Positions 33,887 to 43,092 are shown, counted from the stretch's first letter. The stretch: DNA of 52,797 nt from an uncultured Prevotellaceae bacterium (GCA_902771785.1 CACXYH010000023.1:1-52797), one strand, 5' to 3'. Program-made: numbers and translations. The notes: generated by a model from the letters alone, not told the origin.

Positions 33887-35184
33887 AACACCTCAAAGAA
33901 ATCTTCCAACGCCGGACAAGCGTCTGGCTCGCCCTCGAACTGGTGCTCGTCACCCTGGCTTGCTGGTGGGCCTTCGACCCCGTACTCGTAGACCACACCG
34001 TCACCCACCTGCCGATGGGCTTCGACCCCGACCGCCTCGTGCGGATGGAGGTGGCCAGCCCCATCAGCATGAAGGACATGCTTCAGATAGACCGTTCACC
34101 CATGCAGTCTGAACAGGACGTGCTGCTGCAGAAAGTGCGGGAAATGGACGAGGTGCAGGAGGCCTATCCCGCCTTCAGCGTGCCGCTGGGCTTCGGTGTC
34201 CAGTCAACAAGCCTCAATCTCTATGCCGACGGCGACACACTCACGGCCTGGCAATACTTTTTCACACCCGACTCGAAGATGTTCGAGGTGTTTGGCATCC
34301 AGTCGCTGACGCCCGGCGTGCCCACGTCCGAGCTGAGCCACAACTGCGCATACCAGCAGAGCGTCATCATCACCCGCACGCTGGCCAACTTCCTCTTCGG
34401 AACCACCGACGTGGCGGGGCGCACCCTCAAGGCGAGTAAGGCCGAAACGGTGTGGAACGAAGAAGGCGGCGACTTCGAACTGGGATGGGTGGAGAAACAC
34501 TACGACATACGCGCCGTGGTGGAGGATGTGCGCATAGAACCCTACGATCGCGACTACTCCGTCGTCTTCCTCTGCGAGAGCGGTCCTGACTACAACGTCC
34601 CCATCGTAGCCCGCCTGCGCGACGGCATCGATGCCGACTGGTTTGTGGAGGCCCGCCGCGAGGAGGTGCAGCGCCAGCTGGTGACCGACCATTTCTACGT
34701 GCGCGACATACAGTCGGCCCGTCAGACCATGACCGAGACCATCGAGGGCGTGGGCATTGGCCGTCAGGCGCGGCGCAATCTGTTCATCGCCGCCTTCTTC
34801 GCTGTCAACGTGGCTTTCGGTGTCTTCGGCACGTTGCTCATGTACACCCGCCAGCGGCGCGAGGAGGCCGGTGTGCGCCGTGCATTCGGAGCTACGAAGT
34901 GGAGCGTCTTCTGGAGCTTCATCCGCGAGGCGTGGCTGCTCACCACCGTCAGCGTCGTCGCTGGCTGCGCCATCTACTTCCAGTTTGCCACTGCCCGCGG
35001 CCTCTACGACTACGCCGGTGAAAACAATCTCACGCATTACTGGTTCGACGACTTCGGCACCCATTTCATGGTGGTCTCCCTTTTCGTCTACCTGATTATC
35101 CTATGCACTGTGCTCATCGCCACCGCCATCCCTGCGTGGCGCATCTGCCGCAGCACCATCACTGAAGCAATTAAAGAAGAATAA
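33883..35184 (+). CDS. half-size FtsX/MacB-type permease, type B, pair 1
   Basis: A 433-residue permease, type B: an N-terminal helix (about 16-31, WLALELVLVTLACWWAF), a periplasmic domain, then three helices with MYTRQRREEAGVRRAFGATKWSVFWSF as the coupling segment. The end is WRICRSTITEAIKEE. It differs from type A mainly in the first periplasmic domain. It is coupled by an ATGA overlap to the type A gene before it, so equal amounts of both are expected. It would act as the second half of an FtsX-type transporter driven by the ATPase at 37951. Confidence 0.84.
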   Translation: MKHLKEIFQRRTSVWLALELVLVTLACWWAFDPVLVDHTVTHLPMGFDPDRLVRMEVASPISMKDMLQIDRSPMQSEQDVLLQKVREMDEVQEAYPAFSVPLGFGVQSTSLNLYADGDTLTAWQYFFTPDSKMFEVFGIQSLTPGVPTSELSHNCAYQQSVIITRTLANFLFGTTDVAGRTLKASKAETVWNEEGGDFELGWVEKHYDIRAVVEDVRIEPYDRDYSVVFLCESGPDYNVPIVARLRDGIDADWFVEARREEVQRQLVTDHFYVRDIQSARQTMTETIEGVGIGRQARRNLFIAAFFAVNVAFGVFGTLLMYTRQRREEAGVRRAFGATKWSVFWSFIREAWLLTTVSVVAGCAIYFQFATARGLYDYAGENNLTHYWFDDFGTHFMVVSLFVYLIILCTVLIATAIPAWRICRSTITEAIKEE

Positions 35185-36543
35185 ATGAACAACAAAGTAA
35201 CTATGTCAATCAGACAAGCCCTCGCCATGATGCGCGAGGAGCGACTTTTCTCCGGCATCTACATCGTGGGCACGGCCTTGGCCATTGCCTTCACGATGGT
35301 CATGGCCGTAGTGTATTACATCAAGCTGGCGCCCATCTACCCGGAAAGGAACCGCGCGCGGACAGTCTACTTCGAGGGGATGTGCATCGAGGCCGACAAC
35401 GGCGGCAGGGGGCAGACAGGCTTCAGCGATCAGGCCTATGAGGAGTGGTTCAAGAACAGCCCGAACATCGAGTACTGCTCGCCCACGCTGCTGGCGGCAG
35501 GAACGGGCAAGACCTTGGGCAAATGCCACACCTTCGTGGTGCGAGGCAAGGACGACTACGTGGACGTCGTGCGCAATGAGGTCAATGCCGACTACTTTAA
35601 GATTTACGAGTATGACTTCCTGAGCGGCAGCGCTTTTACCAGTAAGGAAGTGGACGACAACGAGAAAGTCTGCGTCATCAGCGATGCCCTGGCCGAACGG
35701 CTCTTCGGCAAGGGCGTGGATGCCGTGGGAAAGATGGTGGAGATGGAGAGCGGACCTGAAGTGCGTGTAGTGGGCGTCTTCCGTGGCGGCAGTCAACTCA
35801 CGCCCGACAGCTATGCCGACATCATCTATCCCCTCTTGAACGGTGTGGTGATGGGGACCCCCTATCAGGGCATCTACTCCATCGTGGCCACCGTGAAGGA
35901 CGACGACCACCTGCGGGCCTTGAAGCAGGAGCTGGACGACGTGGCGGCTCGCACGCAGCAGGCGCATCCCGAGGTGCTGGATATGTTCAGCTTCGGCGGC
36001 GATGCCAAAAAGAAGCTGGTGCTCACGCAGGATATGGATACCCACCCCATGCACGTGCTGAAGACCGAGAACCGCGAAGGCTCGCTGAGCACGGTTTCGG
36101 GCTGGCAGCTGGTGAAGCACTATGCCGGCATCATCTTCGTGCTGCTCTTCGTGCCCGCCCTGAACCTCTGTGGCATCGTGGCGGGGCGCATGGAGCGGCG
36201 CTCGGCAGAGATGGCCGTGCGTAAGACCTTTGGCGCACGCCGCTCGACGCTCCTCAGTCAGGTGGTGACGGAGAACCTGGTGCTCACCACCATCGGCGGC
36301 ATCATCGGCCTCGTGCTCTCGTGGCTTGCCATCTACGGTATGCGAAGGGAGATTCTCGGCATGTTCTTCGACAACAGCACGCTCACCACGGCGCCCATCG
36401 TGGAGGGCGAGATGCTCTTTGCCCCCTCGCTTTTCGTCGGAGCCTTCGCCGCTGTCCTGCTGCTCAACCTGCTGGCCGCCGTCGTGCCTGCCTGGTGGAG
36501 CCTCAGAAAACCGATTGTTGAATCAATGATGGAAAAACGATGA
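35185..36543 (+). CDS. half-size FtsX/MacB-type permease, type A, pair 2
   Basis: A 452-residue type A permease. It starts like pair 1 (SIRQALAMMREERLFSGIYIVG) and ends with LRKPIVESMMEKR; the coupling segment is MERRSAEMAVRKTFGARRSTLL. The periplasmic domain (about 45-300) is clearly different from pair 1, so duplication was followed by divergence of the substrate-facing part. The start may be 35185 or the ATG at 35203, which gives MSIRQ as in the relatives. It is one base behind the preceding stop and overlaps the next gene by 4 bases. Confidence 0.83.
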   Translation: MNNKVTMSIRQALAMMREERLFSGIYIVGTALAIAFTMVMAVVYYIKLAPIYPERNRARTVYFEGMCIEADNGGRGQTGFSDQAYEEWFKNSPNIEYCSPTLLAAGTGKTLGKCHTFVVRGKDDYVDVVRNEVNADYFKIYEYDFLSGSAFTSKEVDDNEKVCVISDALAERLFGKGVDAVGKMVEMESGPEVRVVGVFRGGSQLTPDSYADIIYPLLNGVVMGTPYQGIYSIVATVKDDDHLRALKQELDDVAARTQQAHPEVLDMFSFGGDAKKKLVLTQDMDTHPMHVLKTENREGSLSTVSGWQLVKHYAGIIFVLLFVPALNLCGIVAGRMERRSAEMAVRKTFGARRSTLLSQVVTENLVLTTIGGIIGLVLSWLAIYGMRREILGMFFDNSTLTTAPIVEGEMLFAPSLFVGAFAAVLLLNLLAAVVPAWWSLRKPIVESMMEKR

Positions 36544-37847
36544 AAACGAAACTGAACAATATCCTGAATGCCAATACGTGGCTGTTTATCGAGCTGGTCA
36601 TCATCACCGTCGTGGCATGGGCGGTGTTCGACCCTGCCGTGGTCAACCTCTACTACCGTAGCCTGCCCTTAGGCTACGACAATGGTCAATTGCTCTATGC
36701 CGAGACTGAGGTGAACGGCAGCTGGAGTGAAGTCATCGACGGCGTCCCGCAGGACCCCTACGAGATGACCGAAAAGCGCCGTGACCAGATACTGCGCCAG
36801 CTGACGAGCGTGGAGGGCGTGGAGTCGGCCTGTCTCTATGAGCAAGACTACGGTGCCATGGGCTATAGTCGCCCGAGTTTCCGCGAGTGCGTTGCAGGCG
36901 GCGACACCCTGTATCTGGGCAGCATCAACTTCAGCAGCGATGCCCACTTCTTCGAGACCTATGGGCTGAAGCCCCTGCCTGGGAGCCCGTCGGCAGCGGA
37001 GCTCTCGCGTCTGTCGTATCAGGAGCAGCAGGTGGTGCTGACGCGCTCGGGTGCCATCGCCCTGTTTGGCACAGCCGACGTGGTGGGGCGCCGCCTCACC
37101 ATCTCCAGCAGCGACCCTGCCATCGAGGCGACGGTAGCGGGTGTGGTAGAGGACTTCCGCATGTCGGTGTCCAACACGATACGCTCTATCATCATCAAGC
37201 CCCAAAAGCCACAGTACACAACATGTCGATACGTCATCCGCCTGAAGAAAGGGCTGAACGCTCATTGTTTCGTCGAAGAGCACGGAAAGGAGCTCATCGG
37301 CAGCGGACAGATGGGCTTCAGCCGCATCAGCCGTCTGACGACCTTCGACGAATACCTGCAGCGGCTCGAACTTGACGAAGGTCGCACGCAGGAGGTGAAC
37401 CGCAGCTTGGCCTTGGCCCTGTTCTTCCTCGTCAACCTGATGCTGGCGGTCATCGGCACCGTGTGGCTCCACGCCAAGCGGCGCACGGAGGAGTGCGGCG
37501 TGCGCCGTGCCTTCGGAGCCACCCGTGGGCGACTGCTCTTCGACTTCCTCTGGCGCAACGCCTTGCTGGCCACCGCCGCCGTCGCCCTGGGCCTCGTCAT
37601 CTATCTGAACTATGCCCACAGCGGCATCCAGGTGTTCAATGGAGAAGAGTACTACGAAACGCTCTACACCATCGATGCGGCTATACTGCCCACGGACAAA
37701 GCGTGGCCCGAACAGTTCTGGCCCCACTTCCTCACGGTCTCCGCCATCGTCTACCTTATTATATTATGTACCGTCCTCATCGGCACCGCCATTCCTGCCC
37801 TGAAGATTATCGGGACGAGAATTATTCATGCGCTTAGGGACGAGTGA
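36540..37847 (+). CDS. half-size FtsX/MacB-type permease, type B, pair 2
   Basis: A 435-residue type B permease: an N-terminal helix (about 14-30, LFIELVIITVVAWAVFD), a periplasmic domain with the family phrase GTADVVGRRLTISS, and a C-terminal FtsX block with LHAKRRTEECGVRRAFGATRGRLLF. The end is GTRIIHALRDE. It is coupled by ATGA to the type A gene. A gap of about 100 bases with a dispersed repeat separates it from the ATPase gene, so a separate transcript start there is possible, although I see no clear promoter. Confidence 0.83.
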   Translation: MKTKLNNILNANTWLFIELVIITVVAWAVFDPAVVNLYYRSLPLGYDNGQLLYAETEVNGSWSEVIDGVPQDPYEMTEKRRDQILRQLTSVEGVESACLYEQDYGAMGYSRPSFRECVAGGDTLYLGSINFSSDAHFFETYGLKPLPGSPSAAELSRLSYQEQQVVLTRSGAIALFGTADVVGRRLTISSSDPAIEATVAGVVEDFRMSVSNTIRSIIIKPQKPQYTTCRYVIRLKKGLNAHCFVEEHGKELIGSGQMGFSRISRLTTFDEYLQRLELDEGRTQEVNRSLALALFFLVNLMLAVIGTVWLHAKRRTEECGVRRAFGATRGRLLFDFLWRNALLATAAVALGLVIYLNYAHSGIQVFNGEEYYETLYTIDAAILPTDKAWPEQFWPHFLTVSAIVYLIILCTVLIGTAIPALKIIGTRIIHALRDE

Positions 37848-37862
37848 TTAAGGGAAAAGTGA

Positions 37863-37911
37863 AGATTTTAAGTGAAAAGTGAATAGTGAAAAGTGAAAAA
37901 TTTGCTTCCGC
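37863..37911 (+). repeat. dispersed GTGAAAAGTGAAAAATT element, copy 2
   Basis: Matches 1691-1739 over 49 bases with two mismatches. It fills most of the gap between the pair 2 permease and the ATPase gene. The rest of the gap, 37912-37950, is A/T-rich with no recognisable promoter. Confidence 0.82.
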
Positions 37912-37950
37912 ATAAAGTATAATATATAAATCATAAAAAACAAGACAGTT

Positions 37951-38628
37951 ATGGAAACAGTAATTAAACTGACAGAAGTCAACAAGATTTATCGTACAGA
38001 AGAAGTAGAAACCCAGGCCCTGGAGAATGTGAACATCGAGGTGCGCCGGGGCGAGTTCCTCAGCATCATGGGCCCGTCGGGCTGCGGCAAGTCGACGCTG
38101 CTCAACATCATGGGACTCTTAGACGAGCCGACGAGCGGAAAGATAGAGCTGTGCGGACAGCTGATTGACCCGAAGATGAGCGACAACCGACTGGCCGAGC
38201 TGCGCAACAAGACGCTGGGCTTCGTGTTCCAGTCGTTCCACCTCATACCCACGCTCAACGTGATTGACAACGTGCAGCTGCCGTTGCTCTATCGGGGTGT
38301 GCGCAGCAGCGAGCGCACGCGGCTGGCTAAAGAGGTGATTGCCCGTGTGGGATTGAGCCACCGCATGCGCCATCGCCCCACACAACTCTCTGGCGGACAA
38401 TGCCAGCGCGTGGCCATCGCCCGTGCCATCATCGGCAACCCCGAAATCCTTTTGGCCGACGAGCCGACCGGTAACCTCGACTCGAAGATGGGCGCCGAAA
38501 TCATGGAACTGCTGCATAAGCTGAACAAGGAGGACGGCCGCACCATCGTCATGGTGACCCACAACGAGAAGCAGGCCGCAGAGACCAGCCGCATCATCAA
38601 GTTCCTCGACGGGCGACAGGTTTATTAA
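37951..38628 (+). CDS. MacB/LolD-type ABC transporter ATP-binding protein
   Basis: A 225-residue ATPase: Walker [10 protein letters not shown] (near 38-46), signature LSGGQCQR, Walker [14 protein letters not shown] and H-loop MVTHNEK. It is close in sequence to the ATPase at 10959. It is the only ATPase in a locus with six permeases, so it must serve all three pairs or only some of them. It lies 4 bases before the pair 3 type A gene. There is no transmembrane part; it is peripheral at the inner membrane. Confidence 0.9.
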   Translation: METVIKLTEVNKIYRTEEVETQALENVNIEVRRGEFLSIMGPSGCGKSTLLNIMGLLDEPTSGKIELCGQLIDPKMSDNRLAELRNKTLGFVFQSFHLIPTLNVIDNVQLPLLYRGVRSSERTRLAKEVIARVGLSHRMRHRPTQLSGGQCQRVAIARAIIGNPEILLADEPTGNLDSKMGAEIMELLHKLNKEDGRTIVMVTHNEKQAAETSRIIKFLDGRQVY

Positions 38629-38632
38629 AACT

Positions 38633-39979
38633 ATGAATAAGTTCATCCTGTTCCTGCGCCACGCTGTGGCGCTCATCCGCGATGACAAGCTCTTCTCCGC
38701 CATCTACATCGCGGGCACGGCGGTAGCCATCGCCTCGGCTATGGTCATTGCCATCGTGTTTCACATCTTGCTGGCCGACATTGCGCCAGAGTCGAACCGA
38801 AGCCGCACGCTGTACGTCACCAACTCTTTCCCCCTCAAGTCGATGCTCGACAGCGGTGGAGGCATTCCGTCGGGAGCCTCTACGGCATTACTCGACTCTG
38901 TGCTCCGACGGATGAAGAGCGTCGAGCTGGCTACGGGATTTATGCCTGCCTCGTGGAGTCGCTTTCCTGTTGCCGACGAGCAGATGGGGCGTACGGTCGA
39001 CGTTGTGTCGATGGGTTGCGACCCCGACTTCTTCCGCCTCTACGATCTCGACTTCATCAGCGGTCGCCCGTTTTCCGAGCAGGAGTTCCGTAATGGCGAG
39101 CGGGTGTGCGTCGTCTCAGAGAAGATAGCCCGACAGCTGGGCAATGCCTCTCAGCTCATGATACCCTCTCTTCAGAACCATCCCTCGCTACGCGTCGTGG
39201 GAGTGGTGAAGACGGTGAGTGCGCTCATGACGAATGCTGCTGCCGACATCTACATTCCCTACAAGATAGAAGGCATCGGACTGTACAATGCTGACCACCC
39301 GGATATCGAGCAGGTGGACTATAGTGGGAACCTCAAAACGTGCGTCTTGCTGCGCGAGGGCTACAGCCGTCAGGACTTTCTCGACGAGCTGGAACCGCTG
39401 CGCCAGCACTACAACGCCGTGACCAGCGCCAAGCTGGGCGATGACGTGCAGTGGTTGGTAGATGCCGACACGCACTTTTTCCATATCATCGGTTTCTTCG
39501 GGCGCGACAACGATCAGGGGCTGATGGAGCGAGCCCGCAACCTGACGGTGCCTGCCATTCTCATGCTGTTCTTCCTGCTGCTGCCCGCCATCAACCTGAG
39601 TGGTCTGGTCAGCAACCGCATGGAGGCCCGCCGCGCTGAGATGGGCATTCGCAAGACCTTCGGCGCCAAGCGGCGCACGCTGCTCAATGAGGTCATCAGC
39701 GAGAACCTTGTGCTGACGCTTCTGGGCGGTGCCGTGGGTTGGGTGCTGTCGTGGGTGTTCATCAGCGCCGTGAGCGAGAGTACCGTCTTCATGGATATGT
39801 TTGGGGCTTTGGACAAGCCCAATGCCGAGATGAGCCTCGACTTCCAGATGTTCTTCACGCCCACGCTCTTCCTCATCGCCTTCGTGTGCTGTGCCGTGCT
39901 CAATCTGATGGCTGCGCTTGTTCCTGCATGGCTGTCGCTTCGCAAACCCATTGTTGAATCGTTAAACCAGAAAAGATGA
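38633..39979 (+). CDS. half-size FtsX/MacB-type permease, type A, pair 3
   Basis: A 448-residue type A permease: an N-terminal segment LRHAVALIRDDKLFSAIYIAG with its first helix at about 18-42, a periplasmic domain to about 305, and an FtsX block with MEARRAEMGIRKTFGAKRRTLL, ending LRKPIVESLNQKR. The coupling segment is almost the same as in pairs 1 and 2, as expected if all bind the same ATPase. The periplasmic part is distinct. It overlaps the type B gene by 4 bases. Confidence 0.84.
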   Translation: MNKFILFLRHAVALIRDDKLFSAIYIAGTAVAIASAMVIAIVFHILLADIAPESNRSRTLYVTNSFPLKSMLDSGGGIPSGASTALLDSVLRRMKSVELATGFMPASWSRFPVADEQMGRTVDVVSMGCDPDFFRLYDLDFISGRPFSEQEFRNGERVCVVSEKIARQLGNASQLMIPSLQNHPSLRVVGVVKTVSALMTNAAADIYIPYKIEGIGLYNADHPDIEQVDYSGNLKTCVLLREGYSRQDFLDELEPLRQHYNAVTSAKLGDDVQWLVDADTHFFHIIGFFGRDNDQGLMERARNLTVPAILMLFFLLLPAINLSGLVSNRMEARRAEMGIRKTFGAKRRTLLNEVISENLVLTLLGGAVGWVLSWVFISAVSESTVFMDMFGALDKPNAEMSLDFQMFFTPTLFLIAFVCCAVLNLMAALVPAWLSLRKPIVESLNQKR

Positions 39980-41337
39980 ATCAGACAATCAAGAATTTTT
40001 GGGCCCACCGCAGGCAGAACGCGTGGATAGTGACAGAGATTGCGCTCGCCGCCGTGTTCAGCTTCTACATTCTCGACTACCTGACCGTTGTGGTCTACGA
40101 CACCTATTTCTGCCGACCCGCCGGCGACTTCGAGCGGGAGCACCTGCTGGTGGGGCAGACGGGATACTTCCAAAAAGCAGAAGAATTGCAGGTGCCCGAC
40201 AGCGTTAAGCAGAACTTTAATGAGTGGTATAATGAGTGGTATATACTGCGGACGTTGGCCAACCTCAACTCCGTGCGCGACCAACTGCGCGCCCTGCCCG
40301 AGGTGCAGAGTGCCGGCTTTGCAGGGAATTCGTTGGGGAGTGGTTCTTATTTTAACTACCTCAGCACCTATTCCTCTGAGGCCGACAGCACTCGGCGCTG
40401 TGGTTCCTACATGTACGATTTCCTGTTGCACGAGCAATTCTTCGAGACACAGGGGCTGACGCCCATCGAGGGCAGCCCCTCGGCAGAAGTGCTTTCTGAG
40501 GAGTGTCCTCCTGATGGTGTTGTCATCACCCGCTCAGTAGCGCTGGCGCTCTTCGGCACCGACCAGGTCGTTGGCCGTCGCATCGTGGAGTGGGATGCCA
40601 GCGAGCGTGCGTTGCAGGAGTCGGGCGGCTATCAGGTGAAGAAGCGCTTCACCATTGCGGGTGTGGTAGAGGACTTCCGTCTGAAACCCAACGAGCGCTA
40701 TGCCTACACCATGCTGTCGCCCATCAAATCTGTGGGTGGCACCTCGCCAAGGATGCTCATCCGCCTGCGGCCAGAAGCCGATGTGGAGGCGTTTGCGCAG
40801 AAAATCAACAGCAGCAAGGAGCCTCTCTTTCAGGCCGGCGACCGTCTCTTGGTGAGTGTTACGCCCTACGTTACTTATATTTCTAACGGTTCTGCTCGCG
40901 ACCACAGCGAACAGTTCAGCGTCTTGGGCACGTTTATCGCCCTGCTCCTGCTCAACGTCGTGCTGGGCACGCTCGGCACCTTCTGGTTGCAGATACGCAA
41001 GCGCACGGAAGACATCGGCATCATGCGCAGCTTTGGTGCCAAGCGCCGCCACATCTTTGGCATGCTGTGGAGCGAGGCCGCCCTGCTGACGCTCATTGGC
41101 TGCATCCTCGGACAGCTCATCTGGTTGCAGTTTGCCATCAATACCGGCATGGCCGAAGGCTTCACCATGAGCGGCACGGGACAGGAAACGAACTGGGTGA
41201 ACACCTTCTGGCTGCACTACCTTATCATCAGCATCGTACAGTACCTGCTCATGCTCGCCATCGTCACTCTTGGTATGGTTGTTCCTACGCTTCGCGCCAT
41301 GTATAAACGTCCTGTAGAAGCTTTGCATCATGATTAA
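39976..41337 (+). CDS. half-size FtsX/MacB-type permease, type B, pair 3
   Basis: A 453-residue type B permease: an N-terminal helix (about 15-34, WIVTEIALAAVFSFYILDYL), a periplasmic domain (FGTDQVVGRRIVEWD and FTIAGVVEDFRLKP are MacB-like phrases) and a C-terminal block with LQIRKRTEDIGIMRSFGAKRRHIF. The end is RPVEALHHD. Its last 8 bases overlap the TolC gene that follows, so permease and outer-membrane partner are translationally linked. In this it differs from the first efflux system, where TolC is in a separate operon. Confidence 0.84.
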   Translation: MNQTIKNFWAHRRQNAWIVTEIALAAVFSFYILDYLTVVVYDTYFCRPAGDFEREHLLVGQTGYFQKAEELQVPDSVKQNFNEWYNEWYILRTLANLNSVRDQLRALPEVQSAGFAGNSLGSGSYFNYLSTYSSEADSTRRCGSYMYDFLLHEQFFETQGLTPIEGSPSAEVLSEECPPDGVVITRSVALALFGTDQVVGRRIVEWDASERALQESGGYQVKKRFTIAGVVEDFRLKPNERYAYTMLSPIKSVGGTSPRMLIRLRPEADVEAFAQKINSSKEPLFQAGDRLLVSVTPYVTYISNGSARDHSEQFSVLGTFIALLLLNVVLGTLGTFWLQIRKRTEDIGIMRSFGAKRRHIFGMLWSEAALLTLIGCILGQLIWLQFAINTGMAEGFTMSGTGQETNWVNTFWLHYLIISIVQYLLMLAIVTLGMVVPTLRAMYKRPVEALHHD

Positions 41338-42880
41338 AAGCAACCCCCTCCCGACCTCCCCGAGGGGAGGAGTATTAGCGCTATTGCTGTTTGCTGTTTT
41401 ATCAATAAAGGCGCAGTCGGCTCCCCTTTCTCCCCTCCACCTCTCCCTCGACGACTGCATCGCGATGGCACGCCGACAGAGCATCGATGCGGCGATGGCA
41501 CTCGACGAACTGCGCTCGGCCTACTGGCAATGGCGCAGCTACAAGGCCAACCTGCTGCCTGAGGTGTCGCTACAGGGAACGCTGCCCTCGTACAACAAGC
41601 GCTACTCCAGCTATCAGCAGGCCGACGGCAGCATGACGTTCGTGCATAACGACTACCTGGGGCTGAAAGGAAGCCTGGACATCACCCAGAAGCTATGGCC
41701 CACGGGCGGAACGCTCAGCATAGAGTCCTCACTCGACTATCTCCACCAATCCTCCAACTCCTCCCCTCGGGGAGGTCGGGAGGGGGTCCTGGTAGGCCAG
41801 GAGGGGGCTAACCAGTTCATGTCGCTCCCCATCGCCGTCACCCTCTCGCAGCCGCTCTTCGGCGTGAACCACCTGAAGTGGGACCGCCGCATCGAGCCGT
41901 TGCGCTACCGCGAGGCCCAGGCGCGCTTCCTCAGCGAGACGGAGCAGGTGGCCATGCAGGCCATCAGCCTCTACTTCAACCTGCTGCTGGCAGGCGAGCA
42001 GGTGCGCATAGCCGAGCAGAACCTGCTGACGGCCGAGAAGCTCTACGAGGTGGCGCAGGCCAAGCGGCGCATGGGCAGTATCAGCGAGAACGACGTGCTG
42101 CAGCTGCGCCTCGGCATGCTCAACGCCCGCAGCCGTCTGTCGACCAGCATCAGCACGCGGCAGGCCCGCCAGTTTGCCCTCCGGTCGTTCCTCGACGTCG
42201 AGGCCGACATCGAGCCGGAAGCCCCTGACAGTCTTCCGCTACAGAAAGCTCCCTCCTACGACGACGTGCTTGCCCACGCTCTCGAGAACAACGCCCACGC
42301 TACGACCATGCGCCGCCGACAGCTGGAGGCCGACTATGCCGTAGCTTCGGCACGCGCCAACAGGCAGAGCGTGAATCTCTATGCGCAGGTGGGCTATACG
42401 GGCAATGCCGACAACCTGAGTGGGGCCTATCGCAACCTGCTGGCCAACGAGGTGGTGCAGGTGGGCATCAGTATTCCGCTGCTCGACTGGGGCAAGCGCA
42501 AGGGACAGCGGAAGATGGCCGAGAGCAATCGCGACATCGTGCGCGGACAGCTGCGACAGCAGGCACAGGAGTTCCGCCAGAACCTGTTCGTGCTTACTGA
42601 GCAGTTCAACAATCAGGCCGAACAGCTGCGCATCGCTGCCGAGGCCGACACGATTGCCCGCCGTCGCTATCACACCAACGTGGAGACGTTTAAGATTGGC
42701 AGCATCTCGACCCTCGAACTGAGCGACGCGCAGGCTGCTAAGGACGAAGCCCGGCTGGGGCGCATACAGCAACTCTACAACTACTGGCTCTACTACTATC
42801 AGCTGCGCAGCATCGCTCTCTGGGACTTTGAGCGCGACTGCGACCTGACGGCAGACGTGGAGAAACTTTTAAGTGAATAG
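41330..42880 (+). CDS. TolC-family outer-membrane efflux protein with repeat-derived inserts
   Basis: A 516-residue outer-membrane factor: LSLDDCIAMARRQSIDAAMALD opens the first hairpin, and ISIPLLDWGKRKGQRKMAES marks the second repeat. The signal peptide is odd: MIKSNPLPTSPRGG precedes the hydrophobic stretch VLALLLFAVLSIKAQS. The residues NPLPTSPRGG come from a GC-rich palindromic repeat. A second copy, inverted, gives SSPRGGREGVLVGQ at about residue 143. The last residues (KLLSE) and the stop codon are supplied by the dispersed element at 42868. Despite this the frame is intact and the core is complete. It is the outlet for the locus's ABC pump. Confidence 0.87.
   Translation: MIKSNPLPTSPRGGVLALLLFAVLSIKAQSAPLSPLHLSLDDCIAMARRQSIDAAMALDELRSAYWQWRSYKANLLPEVSLQGTLPSYNKRYSSYQQADGSMTFVHNDYLGLKGSLDITQKLWPTGGTLSIESSLDYLHQSSNSSPRGGREGVLVGQEGANQFMSLPIAVTLSQPLFGVNHLKWDRRIEPLRYREAQARFLSETEQVAMQAISLYFNLLLAGEQVRIAEQNLLTAEKLYEVAQAKRRMGSISENDVLQLRLGMLNARSRLSTSISTRQARQFALRSFLDVEADIEPEAPDSLPLQKAPSYDDVLAHALENNAHATTMRRRQLEADYAVASARANRQSVNLYAQVGYTGNADNLSGAYRNLLANEVVQVGISIPLLDWGKRKGQRKMAESNRDIVRGQLRQQAQEFRQNLFVLTEQFNNQAEQLRIAAEADTIARRRYHTNVETFKIGSISTLELSDAQAAKDEARLGRIQQLYNYWLYYYQLRSIALWDFERDCDLTADVEKLLSE
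41343..41787. repeat. 31-bp perfect inverted repeat inside the TolC gene
   Basis: 41343-41373 and 41757-41787 are exact reverse complements over 31 bases, each with the inner palindrome CCTCCCCGAGGGGAGG. They are 383 bases apart. One is in the signal-peptide region, the other in the first hairpin. The element type also occurs in degraded form in other genes of the window. Confidence 0.9.
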
Positions 42881-42975
42881 TGAAGAGTGAAAAGTGAAAA
42901 ATTTGCTACCGCTTTTAAGGGGAAAGTGAAGAGTGAAAAGTGAAAAATTTGCTACCGCTTTTTAAGGGAAAAGTG
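42868..42975 (+). repeat. dispersed GTGAAAAGTGAAAAATTTGCTACCGC element, two tandem copies
   Basis: Two copies follow one another, the first beginning inside the TolC stop region. Each ends in TTTGCTACCGCT followed by TTTAAGGG. The same element is at 1691, 37863 and 50497. Confidence 0.8.
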
Positions 42976-42977
42976 AT

Positions 42978-43065
42978 GAGCGTAATGAACCGCATCGATT
43001 AGCGTAATGAATCGACCCGATTAGCGTAATGAATCGCATCGATTTACGTAATGAATCGACCCGAT
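42978..43065 (+). repeat. tandem array, four 22-bp units (GCGTAATGAAT type)
   Basis: Units of exactly 22 bp start at 42978, 43000, 43022 and 43044, alternating between GCATCGAT and GACCCGAT endings: units 1 and 3 are one subtype, 2 and 4 the other. A partial fifth unit follows. It stands between TolC and the fusion-protein gene. The sequence is unrelated to the arrays at 509, 9055 and 32292, but the period is the same. Confidence 0.88.
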
Positions 43066-43092
43066 TAGCGGAACCAATCAAAAAGAAGCAAA

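Noticed and set aside
41373-41757. Segment between the inverted repeats as a mobile element
   Set aside because: It encodes normal TolC sequence with no transposase or target duplications; only the repeats themselves look inserted.
509-43065. Tandem 22-bp arrays as CRISPR
   Set aside because: Units follow one another directly without unique spacers, and there are no cas genes.
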